A DNA stretch of 51,647 nucleotides, from contig DRHQ01000047.1 in the NCBI GenBank assembly GCA_011049545.1, positions 1 to 51,647 on the forward strand, written 5' to 3'. Of this stretch, positions 32,946-42,292 are shown piece after piece. Origin of the DNA: Candidatus Aminicenantota bacterium (GTDB taxonomy: Bacteria; Acidobacteriota; Aminicenantia; Aminicenantales; Aminicenantaceae). The stretch's first letter is position 1; each line of letters begins with the position of its first letter. The position numbers and the translations under genes are program-made. The notes under the pieces are model-generated. The model was not told the DNA's origin, ran no database searches, and was given only the letters and a program-made list of their open reading frames with translations.

Positions 32946-33037
32946 CGAATCAGAGTTTACATGTCAATAATTAGACTTTAAATCAGCATATAACTGTGTT
33001 ATATTAATCTAACCTAAATCATGGAAAGGAGGTTTCT

Positions 33038-34015
33038 ATGAAAGATGATTTTCCTTCTCTGGACATTAAATTGCCCAATATTAAACCAGGAGTAATCAAA
33101 TTAGTTGTCGTAGCTGTTTTCATTCTCATCCTTCTCGCTAGCTCTATCTACCAGATAAGCCCGGAAGAAATAGGAGCGATCCTACGCTTTGGCAAATTTG
33201 TCAGGGCTACAGATCCGGGTCTTCACATTAAGCTTCCCTTAGGGATTGAAAAACTGATCAAAGTTCCTGTTCAAAGACAGCTAAAAATGGAGTTTGGTTT
33301 CCGAACTGCAAGACCGGGAATAAGGACAGAATACAGAGTAACGACAGAATCAATTAGAGAATCGGTGATGCTCACAGGTGACCTGAACGTGGCCGTAGTT
33401 GAATGGATCGTCCAGTACAAGATTAAAGACCCCTATAAATACCTGTTCAAAATAAGGGACGCAGAAAGCACTTTTCGCTACATGAATGAAGCTGTAGTTA
33501 GAAGGGTTGTTGGCGACAATTCAGTAGACGAAGTAATCACCATCGGAAGGGCAAGAATAGCAATGGAAGCACAAGAGGAACTCCAAAGGCTATGCGACCT
33601 CTACGAAATTGGCATTGAGGTCAACCAGCTAATCTTCCAGGATGTCAACCCGCCTGATCAAGTCAAGCCTTCCTTCAACGAAGTCAATGAGTCTCTTCAA
33701 GAAAAAGAAAGAAAGATAAATGAAGCCTGGTCAGAATACAATGAGCTGATCCCCAGATCGAGAGGAGAAGCACAACAGATGATAAGTGCTGCCGAAGGAT
33801 ATGCCATGGAGCGGGTTAACAATGCTAAAGGAGATGCCAATCGATTCATATCCATTTACAGGGAATACGCACGAGCTCCCTTGGTGACTCGAAAGCGTCT
33901 TTACCTTGAAACCATTAATGTAATTCTTCCCAAAATCGGTAAAAAGATTATCTTTGATGAGAAACAGAAGAACATCTTGCCCTTGCTGAATTTAGGAGGG
34001 GAGGTGAAGAAATGA
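33038..34015 (+). CDS. hflK: Membrane protease modulator HflK
   Basis: 325 aa SPFH/band-7 protein with one N-terminal transmembrane helix (about 22-42, VIKLVVVAVFILILLASSIY). The SPFH core runs from YQISPEEIGAILRFGKF to FQDVNPPDQVKPSFNEVNES, the last being HflK-typical. With HflC it forms the large periplasm-facing cage that controls FtsH. RBS AAAGGAGG upstream. Overlaps hflC by 4 bases. Confidence 0.93.
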   Translation: MKDDFPSLDIKLPNIKPGVIKLVVVAVFILILLASSIYQISPEEIGAILRFGKFVRATDPGLHIKLPLGIEKLIKVPVQRQLKMEFGFRTARPGIRTEYRVTTESIRESVMLTGDLNVAVVEWIVQYKIKDPYKYLFKIRDAESTFRYMNEAVVRRVVGDNSVDEVITIGRARIAMEAQEELQRLCDLYEIGIEVNQLIFQDVNPPDQVKPSFNEVNESLQEKERKINEAWSEYNELIPRSRGEAQQMISAAEGYAMERVNNAKGDANRFISIYREYARAPLVTRKRLYLETINVILPKIGKKIIFDEKQKNILPLLNLGGEVKK

Positions 34016-34956
34016 ACAAATCAACAAAGAGTATCATACTCATAGCCGTACCTTTCGCCATTCTCATCGTTCTCCTTAATGCTTTCTATGTTGTGTCTGA
34101 AACAAAACAGGTCATTATCACCCAATTTGGACAACCTATGGGAGATGCCGTCATCAAGCCAGGATTGCACCTGAAAGTCCCCTTCATCCAAAAAGCCAAC
34201 TACTTTGAAAAGCGCTGGCTGGAATGGGACGGAGATGCCAATCAAATTCCGACAAAAGACAAAAAATTCATTTGGGTTGACACCTATGCTCGCTGGAGAA
34301 TCAGCGATCCTCTTATTTTCTTCCAGAGATTGCGGGATGAGAGAGGGGCCCAGTCAAGGATTGATGATATCATCGACGGACAGACGAGAAATGTTATAGC
34401 CAATTTTGACCTGATCGAGATCGTTCGTTCTTCAAATCGCGAATTCGAACTTACAGAAGAACTAGCTATTCTAGATATTGCTGCTGCTATTCCTGAAATA
34501 GAAACAGGTAGAGAAAGAATTGCCCAGATCATTCTGGAAAAATCTTCGGAAATCACACCTGAATTAGGGGTGGAGCTCAGAGATGTGAAAATAAAGAGAA
34601 TCAATTATGTTGAAGAAGTGCAGCGCAAAGTTTTTGACCGCATGATTTCCGAAAGGAAGAGAATTGCTGCTAAATATCGTTCAGAAGGAGATGGAAAAAG
34701 CGCTGAAATTCGGGGTGAAAAAGAGCGCGAGTTGAAAAATATCCAATCAGCAGCCTACCGGAAAGCCCAGGAAATAAAGGGAAAAGCTGATGCTGAAGCC
34801 ACAAAAATTTACGCTAATGCCTACAACCGAGATCCAGAATTCTACCAGTTCATGAAAACCCTGGAGACATACGTCTCGACCATGGACAAAGATACCTGGT
34901 TGCTGCTATCCACGGACGCTGAATTCCTCAAATACCTTAAGAGCTCTAGAAGATAA
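34012..34956 (+). CDS. hflC: Membrane protease modulator HflC
   Basis: 314 aa partner of HflK: one transmembrane helix (about 6-28), VSETKQVIITQFGQP at the start of the SPFH domain, DTYARWRISDPLIFFQ, and the ISERKRIAAKYRSEGDGKSAEIRGE coiled coil. Its ATG overlaps the hflK stop (34012-34015), as in most hflKC operons. Confidence 0.94.
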   Translation: MNKSTKSIILIAVPFAILIVLLNAFYVVSETKQVIITQFGQPMGDAVIKPGLHLKVPFIQKANYFEKRWLEWDGDANQIPTKDKKFIWVDTYARWRISDPLIFFQRLRDERGAQSRIDDIIDGQTRNVIANFDLIEIVRSSNREFELTEELAILDIAAAIPEIETGRERIAQIILEKSSEITPELGVELRDVKIKRINYVEEVQRKVFDRMISERKRIAAKYRSEGDGKSAEIRGEKERELKNIQSAAYRKAQEIKGKADAEATKIYANAYNRDPEFYQFMKTLETYVSTMDKDTWLLLSTDAEFLKYLKSSRR

Positions 34957-34964
34957 AAAACATA

Positions 34965-35205
34965 AGTAAGGGTTTGATGAATCAAACCCTTAAAGAAGAA
35001 GAACCAGAAGCAGTTATTTTATTGTACGAATAAAGCGGTGGGCTTGATAAATCAAGCCCCTACAGAAGAAAATCCGTACAAAAAAAGGCACCTGTCATCT
35101 ATCTGCGTGTTCCCTATCTGCGTACAAAATATGGAGTGTGTCCCCTTTTCTAGACATAAAAGACACATCACAAAAGGTGTGTTTGATAAATCAAGCCCCT
35201 ACAGA
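34965..35205. repeat. Intergenic palindromic repeats and relic sequence
   Basis: Copies of the palindromic family at 34965-34993 (AAGGGTTTGATGAATCAAACCCTT, an almost perfect palindrome), 35036-35064 and 35178-35205. Around them are the relic phrases CACCTGTCATCTATCTGCG, GTGTGTCCCC and, at 35410-35430, TGGAGCCTGGCCCCATTTT. The whole 34957-35430 stretch has no supported gene; ORFs there are translations of repeats. Confidence 0.85.
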
Positions 35206-35430
35206 AATAAAAACCAGACAAAAAAGACGGCTACCCCATATCCGCAACACACATTTTATCGTACGAATAAAGCGGGCTGACCCCTATCTCAAGAAAAAAG
35301 GGGTTCAACAACTATCTCAAGAAAAAGGTAGCCTGTCTCCTTTTGCAGTGTCCTCAAAGTTCATGAATCAAGCCACTCCAGAATAAAAACAAAAAACGGA
35401 ATTTTACAAAAATGGAGCCTGGCCCCATTT

Positions 35431-36387
35431 TCAGAGGATATGTTTTAATCTATCCATAGAAATGTTGCTTCCGGTGAGAACCAGAGCAACCTTTTTGCCC
35501 TTCAGTCTCTCTTTTATCTTTAGAGCAGCAGCAAGAGGAGAGGAACTGGCTTCCTCCGCCAGGTTTCTTACTAGCTCCATATAGATGAGGATAGCTTGAA
35601 CCATCTCTTCTTCTGAGACAAGAATAAAGTCAGTTAAAAAATCCTGGAGGATTTCCTGGGTAAGTTCATACCCTATTTGAGTGGCCAATCCTTCAGCGGC
35701 GGTTTCCATTTTATCCTTGACTATTTTCTTCGCCTTCCAGGAAAGACAAGCGGCAGGAGCTTTCTCTGCCTGAACAGCTATAACCTGAACCTTTGGATTT
35801 ACTGCTTCTTTGACAATACAGCATCCCGAAGCACCGCTTCCTCCTCCTACAGGGACTATAATCATATCCAGAGAAGGACACTCTTCGAGAATTTCCAAAG
35901 CATAAGTGCCTACTCCTGCAATCAAATAGGGCTCATTGGCTGGATGAATGAAGCGCGCCCGCCTTTCTCCTGCTAGTTTCTCTGCATAATCCTTTGATTC
36001 ATCAAAAATTCGTCCAAAGAAAATAATGTTCGCTCCAAGGCTCTTCACGGCTTTTACTTTTGTCGGGTTCGATTTTTCGGGCATCACAATCGTTGCAGGA
36101 ACACCAAAAAGATTGGATGCATAAGCTATGGAAAGCGCATGATTTCCGGTTGAGGCAGTTACCACTCCTTTTTCTTTCTGTTCACGCGTTAGATGATAGA
36201 TGAGGTTGATTCCCCCTCTGACTTTAAAGGCACAGGTAGGCATATAATTTTCATGTTTAATATAAATTTCAGCATCCAGAAGCTGGTTCAGTTGAGGGTA
36301 GGAATAAAGAGGACTCCGGAAAAGGTAATTTTTTATTATACTTCTTGCTTCAAGAACATCCTTAAACGTAGGCCTTTCCATTTTCAT
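35431..36387 (-). CDS. Threonine/serine dehydratase-like PLP enzyme
   Basis: 318 aa fold-type II PLP protein. Schiff-base lysine K55 lies in TCAFKVRGG, then ASTGNHALSIAYAS, and the glycine-rich phosphate loop is VPVGGGSGASG. This matches the catabolic threonine deaminase/serine racemase branch (no C-terminal ACT-like regulatory domain). It could dehydrate threonine to 2-oxobutyrate, feeding the ferredoxin oxidoreductases. Substrate is inference. Confidence 0.83.
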   Translation of the reverse strand: MKMERPTFKDVLEARSIIKNYLFRSPLYSYPQLNQLLDAEIYIKHENYMPTCAFKVRGGINLIYHLTREQKEKGVVTASTGNHALSIAYASNLFGVPATIVMPEKSNPTKVKAVKSLGANIIFFGRIFDESKDYAEKLAGERRARFIHPANEPYLIAGVGTYALEILEECPSLDMIIVPVGGGSGASGCCIVKEAVNPKVQVIAVQAEKAPAACLSWKAKKIVKDKMETAAEGLATQIGYELTQEILQDFLTDFILVSEEEMVQAILIYMELVRNLAEEASSSPLAAALKIKERLKGKKVALVLTGSNISMDRLKHIL

Positions 36388-36443
36388 AGTGACACGTTCA
36401 TCCTTTTATTTTTGTGTTTATTATCTATATCCTATTTTTATCT

Positions 36444-37346
36444 TTATCTTGCCAGGTAAATAAGAGCCCTTAACAGCTTAAATCCTTTGATATAGTCATC
36501 TATAACAAAGCGCACACTCCTCCCCCCAGTTCTCTCAACCTGAGGAATAAGCTCTGCCATATCGGCCATGGAGCTGCGGAGGAAATTCACATCAAATCGA
36601 TAAGGAGCCTTCTGTTTAAAAGGTTTGATTTTATCCCTCTTTTCCAGAGCAATTTTTGTCTTCTTCTGGATAAGTTCCTGGGCATTTTGGGGCGTAAGAG
36701 TTTTAGCTGCGTACCTCCCTACTGCCCTTTTTACAATCGCAACCTCCAGTTCCCCACCCAGGCTTTTTTTCGTCTGCTTACAGATTTCAGCATCTCCTGC
36801 GATTAAGACCACTGGCACGTCATGCCAGCCAGCTATCAGCGCATTGAGCTCAGCTTCACTCATTTCACTGCCGTTGACTTTTATGGAGTAGATAGTTCCA
36901 CCCGAGATCGTATGATCCAGCACCCCATCCTTGGTCCCAGCGCGAGCATGATAACCGATAAATATAACAGCATCATAACTTTGATCTATACCCTGCATCA
37001 TACTCAAAGGCCTTGGAGAGCCCGTCATTAAAAAGGCAGCTGGATTGAGTTCAGAAGCAATAACATTCCGCATCGAGCCATGGGAGTCATTGACAACGAT
37101 TTCTGTTGCTCCGGCTTCCAGAGCTCCTCTGATGGCTGCATTCACCTCCCCTGTCATCCACTTTCGAGCAATACCATAATCCTTCCCTGATGATGATGTG
37201 TGATCACCATGAACTATTCCTGCAATTCCTTCCATATCCACCGAGATAAAAACCTTAAGTTTCTTCTGACTGTATGAGTAATCAGCCAGGCATAAAAAAA
37301 TGGTCAGAGAAAAAATAAACAATATCAAAAGGCTTCTTTTGCGCAT
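36444..37346 (-). CDS. Secreted M55 family D-aminopeptidase (DppA-like)
   Basis: 300 aa from ATG 37346, chosen for GGAGG 7 bases upstream; 19 more codons are open but unsupported. A signal peptide (SLLILFIFSLTIFLCLADYS) is followed by the M55 signature SVDMEGIAG, then DYGIARKWMTGEVNAAI, VNDSHG, FIGYHARAG and LIAGD, holding the zinc ligands Asp, Glu and His. DppA homologues cleave D-amino-acid dipeptides; export to the periplasm suggests a role in peptidoglycan peptide salvage. Same strand as the flanking PLP-enzyme genes, which suits D-amino-acid metabolism. Confidence 0.88.
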   Translation of the reverse strand: MRKRSLLILFIFSLTIFLCLADYSYSQKKLKVFISVDMEGIAGIVHGDHTSSSGKDYGIARKWMTGEVNAAIRGALEAGATEIVVNDSHGSMRNVIASELNPAAFLMTGSPRPLSMMQGIDQSYDAVIFIGYHARAGTKDGVLDHTISGGTIYSIKVNGSEMSEAELNALIAGWHDVPVVLIAGDAEICKQTKKSLGGELEVAIVKRAVGRYAAKTLTPQNAQELIQKKTKIALEKRDKIKPFKQKAPYRFDVNFLRSSMADMAELIPQVERTGGRSVRFVIDDYIKGFKLLRALIYLAR

Positions 37347-37501
37347 GCGAATCCCTCCTTTTTTTAAATATGAGTTGCGGAAAAAATCCAAAGGCAATGG
37401 CATATCCTTATATGTTTTTCCCTATAAGATATAAGTCATATCCAAATGTAAAGGCCAGCTCATTAATATTTCTTTAAAAAAAACCTATTTTATGTCTTCT
37501 T

Positions 37502-38575
37502 CTATTTTTTCAATAAATTGACCAGATGCTGCTTGTTGGGGAAAAGAGCTGGCGTACCTCCGGTGTGGAAAAAAACAACCTTATCTCTTTTTTTAAAATA
37601 GCCTTTCTGGACAAGGTCAATAAGAGCAGCCATGGCTTTGCCCGTGTAAACAGGATCGAGGAAAATACCTTCTTTGATGGCAACAAAGCGAAGGGCTTTT
37701 GAAACTTCTTTGTTTAAGATTCCATAGCCTTCTTTTATATATTCATCAAGAATGATTATATCTTCTTTTGCCATGGAAAGATCCAAGCTTAAAGCCTTTA
37801 CTGTATCACGGGCAATAGTTAAAACCTCTTTCCCGTAGGATTCTTTATTCTCCGAAACGCTGATGCCCAAAACCTTTGTATCTTCTTTTAGAGCTTTGGC
37901 ACCCACGGCCAAGCCGCCTTTAGTTCCTCCTGAGCCTGTGGCGTGAAGGACATAATTGATTTCAAGACCCTGTTTTGCAGCCTGCTCAAGCAGCTCAACA
38001 AAAGCGTTGACATAGCTAATAGCACCCAGAGGCTTTTCCATCGAGCCTCCTACCATTGAACCACCAATGGGAGCTACATAAGGAGTATGTCCCCATTCTT
38101 TTACTTCATTCTCTACTGCTTTGACTATCTCATAAATATCCTCTATCCTCACCGCTTTTCCTTTTTCGGCTTCCTTTATTATGACATCTGCGTCCAGAAT
38201 ATAATCAAGGAGAAGGTTCCCGTCATATTCTTCAGGGAGATCATATGTTTTAAACAAAATAAGAATAGGCCTTATGTCAAATTTTCGAGCTGCAGCCGCA
38301 GTCTGAAGGCACCAGTTTGATTGTAAGCTTGCCCAGGTGACAATGGCATCCGCTTTCTTGTTTAAAACGTCCTGAATGATAAATTCCAGCTTGCGTGATT
38401 TATTACCGCCAAAAGCGAGACCGGTCATATCATCTCGTTTTATGTAGATTTCAGGCCCGCCGAGTTCTTGAGAAAGATTTTCCAGTTTCTGCAAGGGTGT
38501 GGGCAAATGAATCAAATTTTTCTTTGGAAAATCTGCAATTCTCTTTTTTATCTCTGAGATGGAAAAAGCTGCCAT
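37502..38575 (-). CDS. D-cysteine desulfhydrase / ACC deaminase family PLP enzyme
   Basis: 357 aa. Family signatures: LPTPLQKLENLS, YIKRDDMTGLAFGGNKSRKLEF with PLP lysine K59, TWASLQSNWCLQTAAAA, TGSGGTKGGLAVG and the C-terminal FHTGGTPALF. These fit D-cysteine desulfhydrase (DcyD-like) or related D-amino acid lyases better than ACC deaminase, although the two are hard to separate by eye. Lies upstream of the D-aminopeptidase gene on the same strand. Confidence 0.82.
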   Translation of the reverse strand: MAAFSISEIKKRIADFPKKNLIHLPTPLQKLENLSQELGGPEIYIKRDDMTGLAFGGNKSRKLEFIIQDVLNKKADAIVTWASLQSNWCLQTAAAARKFDIRPILILFKTYDLPEEYDGNLLLDYILDADVIIKEAEKGKAVRIEDIYEIVKAVENEVKEWGHTPYVAPIGGSMVGGSMEKPLGAISYVNAFVELLEQAAKQGLEINYVLHATGSGGTKGGLAVGAKALKEDTKVLGISVSENKESYGKEVLTIARDTVKALSLDLSMAKEDIIILDEYIKEGYGILNKEVSKALRFVAIKEGIFLDPVYTGKAMAALIDLVQKGYFKKRDKVVFFHTGGTPALFPNKQHLVNLLKK

Positions 38576-38637
38576 TTTTTGCCACTGAATGATAAATTAT
38601 ATATCAGAAATAAGAGTTTAAATCAAAGTTGCGGTGA

Positions 38638-39183
38638 GCTTGATAAATCAAGTGACTGCAATTTACTTACAAGGTCAGGTTATTTATAAATTTTAAAAGG
38701 TGGGCTTGATAAATCAAGCCCCTACATAAGAAAATTCAAATTCCTGCAGAACAATCAAACATCTATAAAACACAGCGGTGAGTTTGATAAATCAAGCCCC
38801 TACACAAGATACATCAAACACCTGCACAAGATAAATCAAGTGACTACAATTTACTTATAAGGTCAGGTTATTTATAAATTTTAAAAGGTGGGCTTGATAA
38901 ATCAAGCCCCTACATAAGAAGATTCAAATTCCTGCAGAACAATCAAACATCTATAAAACACAGCGGTGAGTTTGATAAATCAAGCCCCTACACAAGATAC
39001 ATCAAACACCTGCACAAGATAAATCAAGTGACTACAATTTACTTATAAGATCAGGTTATTTATAAATTTTAAAAGGTGGGCTTGATAAATCAAGCCCCTA
39101 CATAAGAAGATTCAAATTCCTGCAGAACAATCAAACATCTATAAAACACAGCGGTGGGCTTGATAAATCAAGCCCCTACACAA
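38638..39183. repeat. Tandem repeat, 188-bp period, about three copies
   Basis: The landmark AAGGTCAGGTTATTTATAAA occurs at 38671, 38859 and 39047 (AAGATCAGG in the last), a spacing of exactly 188 bases twice. Each unit contains two or three of the GGGCTTGATAAATCAAGCCC palindromes plus TTCAAATTCCTGCAGAACAA and ATACATCAAACACCTGCAC spacers. Copies are almost identical, so the duplication is recent. The 38576-39214 region has no gene. Confidence 0.93.
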
Positions 39184-39214
39184 ATGAGTATTTTTTAACT
39201 AATCAGGATATTTA

Positions 39215-42200
39215 TTAAAAGCTTTTCCAGGCTTTTGAGATCTCTTTTGCTTTTCCATACATCCAGGTACGAATTCTATCTCCGTAGAAATAAAAAATGG
39301 GGATTGCAATCAGGATAAAGATTGTTGAGGTTATGAGCCCGCCCACAGCCGAAAGCGCCAGGGATGACCAGATCTGCCTTTTTCCCTCTTCTGCCTGGAT
39401 CAAAACCATAGGAAGCATTCCCAGGACAGTTGTACAGGTTGTGAGAAAAATGGGTCTCACTCTTTCTCGTGCACCCTTCAAAACTGCTTCAAGAAGTGGA
39501 AGACCCTGTCTCCTTTTTAAATTCATATGATCGACAAGGAGGATGGAATTGTTGACTACTATGCCTCCCAGCAGAATAACGCCTATATAAGCTGAGGAAT
39601 CAAACGGAAAGTCAGCTATAACAAATGCCACGAAAACTCCTATCAAGGCCAGGGGCACAGCTAAAAGAATGAAAAAAGGATGGATGAGCGATTCATAAAG
39701 AGAAGCAAGAATCATGTAGATGATTATAAGAGAAAAGATTATTGCAAATTTCATCTGCCCTTTTTCTTCTTCAGTCCATGCCCAGGTCTCCTCTAAAGTG
39801 GCTGAGAAGCCCGGGGGTAAATCTAATTTTGAAAAAACAGCCTCCTTGTATCTCTTTGCTGCCTTGCCGGGTCCTCTGAATTCCCACATAATTGTCTGTT
39901 GGAACTGCTGGTTTTCCCTATCTATGGAGCCAGCAACAGGTCTTTCTTCAAGTGTCGATATTTCCGCCAATCTTAAGTATTCTCCTCCTTGAGTTTTGAT
40001 AATGGAATCTTGAAGGGACTTGAGGTCCATCTCATCTGCCTCGGGAAATTTTATAGAAAGGTCCATCTCTTTTCCGCCAATCTTTATCATCTGCCTGGAA
40101 GAAATCCTTCCCCTGATAAGGGACGCAAGATGATAGTAGAGGTAGGGAAGATTGATATCATACTTTATCAAAGCCTCTTTATCTATTTTTAAAACATAGG
40201 CAAACGTATCGAGCCTCCAGCCATACCTGCTGGAGACAGTTATCACTTCTTTAATTCGGGGATTTGCTTTCAGCGTTTTTTCTACGGCTGAAGTTATCTC
40301 CCTTAATTTCTTCAGATTATAGCCATAAAATTTTATCCTCGAATCATAATAAGCGAAGGTTCCATAAGAGGAAGAATAAGTCTGAGGATCAAATCCCATA
40401 ACATAAACACTTATCCCTGCAAAATTTGTGGCAAGCTGAATTAATTCCTCTTTCAAAACATAAGGACGGTGAGAATACTCTATATGAGGAGGAAAGGTTA
40501 TAAGAAGGTATCCATATTCTTGAAAAACTCTTGCTTCCATTTTTTTCTCGTATTCAGCTTCTAAAACCTTTTCCTCAAATTGTCTGACAACAGCATCTGT
40601 CCTTTCTATAGGTGTCCCAGGAGGCGTTTGGATACTAACCCTAAGCACTTGCTCTGAAAACCATGGAAAAAAATATCCTAAAGTAACTTCTTTCTTGAAC
40701 CACCAGTAGCTACCACAAAAGAGCACTATTATAATAAGTATAATTTCTACAGGATGCCGGAGAAAAAATCTTAATGATTTCTCGTAAGCGCTTCGGATCC
40801 GTTCTTTTCTTTCCTTTCTTCCCTTCTTCAGCAGCTTTGGACTCAGGGCGGGAATAAGAGAAAAAGAAACAAGCAAGGAAGCTGCAAGTGCAGAAGAGAT
40901 GACAATGGCTAAAGGTAGATAATAGATTTTAAGCCGGCCTTGAAAATAAGCAAAGGAAAAGAAAACGCTCATCGTAGTCAAAGTCGCAGCAAGGACAGGC
41001 AGGAATACTTCCTTTGAACCTTTAATTGCAGCCTGTACAGGAGAAAATCCTTTTTCTCTATACCGCAGGACATTCTCAAAAACAACAATGGAGTTGTCCA
41101 CAAACAGACCAAAGCCCAAAGCCAATCCTCCCAATGTCAACATATTGAGAGATATTTTTAGAAAATAAATAAGATTAAAAGTTATCAAGACAGAAAAAGC
41201 GATGGAAGAAAGGATAAGAAGAGAAGGCTTGAAATTCCTCAAGATCAAAAAGATAGAAATAAAAATCACCGAAAGGACAATTCCCACTAACAAATAAAGA
41301 TGCTTCAAATCCCGTAGAATTTTTTCGCTTTCGTCATTCACAACTCTGAAAACCAGGTTTTGAGGCAACTCTCTTTTTACTGCTTCCAGTTTCGTTTTGA
41401 TCCTTTTGGCAACTTTCAAGGTACTTGTTCCCGGCTCTTTCAAGATAGTTAAATCGATCGTAGGCTGGCCGTTTATCCTGAATATGTAGTATATTTCACC
41501 ATAGGAAGGAACAGCTTGAGCCACATCCTTTAATTTAATCGGGTTTTCCCCTGAGTAAGCGATTATTATCTCCCCTAATTCCCAGGTTCCCCTAATTAAA
41601 TTGGAAATTTTAAAGGTGTACTCCAGGCTTCCTCTTTTTAACTTTCCGACTGGAAAGGTTTGATTGGTTCTTATTAAAGCACCATAAACCTGGTAAGGAG
41701 ACAAATTGAGGGCCTTAAGCCTTTCTCTGTTCAGGATGACCTTAATCTCAGGATCAGATCCTCCCCTCACCTCAACTCCAGCTACTCCTTTTATGGAACC
41801 AATCCCAAACTCAATCTTTTCCTTCACCAGCTCTCTCAGCTTATGAAGGGAGTAATCCCCTGAAATGGAGTACTTGAGGAAATCTTCGGTTCGGAAATCT
41901 TCAGGAATATAGGGTATAACCTCGGGTGGCCTTGCCCCATAGGGAAGTTCGTCTTTTATCCTGGAAATTTCTTCTCGAAGGGCAAGGGTGGCAAATTCCA
42001 TATTGATTTTGGGATCAAACTCCAGGGTAATCCGTGAACGGCCTATTCTGGAATTAGAGGAAACCTTTGTTACTCCTTTAATCCTGGAGGCAACCTCTTC
42101 CAGCGGAGAGGTAATTTGAGTTTGAATAATTTCAGGAGGAACGTCACTCCAGGATGTATCTATGGTTAATCTTGGATACTCTTCTTTCGGGGCCAACTCA

Positions 42201-42292
42201 AAAGGAACATTGAGGAAAGAATAGATCCCCAAGAAAAAAACAGCTACAAAAAACATGGCTGTGGCGATCGGACGCTCAACAAATATCTTCAT
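39215..42292 (-). CDS. RND efflux permease (second of pair)
   Basis: 1025 aa HAE1-type RND inner-membrane pump. Twelve hydrophobic helices fall in the usual two blocks (after residues 1-30, 330-480, and 835-1010). The N terminus MKIFVERPIATAMFFVAVFF, the TM4 segment GLALGFGLFVDNSIVVFEN, and GGIVVNNSILLVDHMN in the second half are characteristic. Overlaps the upstream RND gene by 4 bases. Two different permease genes in tandem, as in MdtBC/MuxBC-type pumps, suggest a hetero-oligomeric pump. Drug or lipid substrate unknown. Confidence 0.9.
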   Translation of the reverse strand: MKIFVERPIATAMFFVAVFFLGIYSFLNVPFELAPKEEYPRLTIDTSWSDVPPEIIQTQITSPLEEVASRIKGVTKVSSNSRIGRSRITLEFDPKINMEFATLALREEISRIKDELPYGARPPEVIPYIPEDFRTEDFLKYSISGDYSLHKLRELVKEKIEFGIGSIKGVAGVEVRGGSDPEIKVILNRERLKALNLSPYQVYGALIRTNQTFPVGKLKRGSLEYTFKISNLIRGTWELGEIIIAYSGENPIKLKDVAQAVPSYGEIYYIFRINGQPTIDLTILKEPGTSTLKVAKRIKTKLEAVKRELPQNLVFRVVNDESEKILRDLKHLYLLVGIVLSVIFISIFLILRNFKPSLLILSSIAFSVLITFNLIYFLKISLNMLTLGGLALGFGLFVDNSIVVFENVLRYREKGFSPVQAAIKGSKEVFLPVLAATLTTMSVFFSFAYFQGRLKIYYLPLAIVISSALAASLLVSFSLIPALSPKLLKKGRKERKERIRSAYEKSLRFFLRHPVEIILIIIVLFCGSYWWFKKEVTLGYFFPWFSEQVLRVSIQTPPGTPIERTDAVVRQFEEKVLEAEYEKKMEARVFQEYGYLLITFPPHIEYSHRPYVLKEELIQLATNFAGISVYVMGFDPQTYSSSYGTFAYYDSRIKFYGYNLKKLREITSAVEKTLKANPRIKEVITVSSRYGWRLDTFAYVLKIDKEALIKYDINLPYLYYHLASLIRGRISSRQMIKIGGKEMDLSIKFPEADEMDLKSLQDSIIKTQGGEYLRLAEISTLEERPVAGSIDRENQQFQQTIMWEFRGPGKAAKRYKEAVFSKLDLPPGFSATLEETWAWTEEEKGQMKFAIIFSLIIIYMILASLYESLIHPFFILLAVPLALIGVFVAFVIADFPFDSSAYIGVILLGGIVVNNSILLVDHMNLKRRQGLPLLEAVLKGARERVRPIFLTTCTTVLGMLPMVLIQAEEGKRQIWSSLALSAVGGLITSTIFILIAIPIFYFYGDRIRTWMYGKAKEISKAWKSF

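Noticed and set aside
35038-35386. Two short ORFs between hflC and the dehydratase gene.
   Set aside because: They are translations of palindromic and relic repeats.
38638-39183. CRISPR array suggested by regular repeats.
   Set aside because: The 188-bp period consists of palindromic intergenic repeats with repeated, not unique, spacers; no cas genes.
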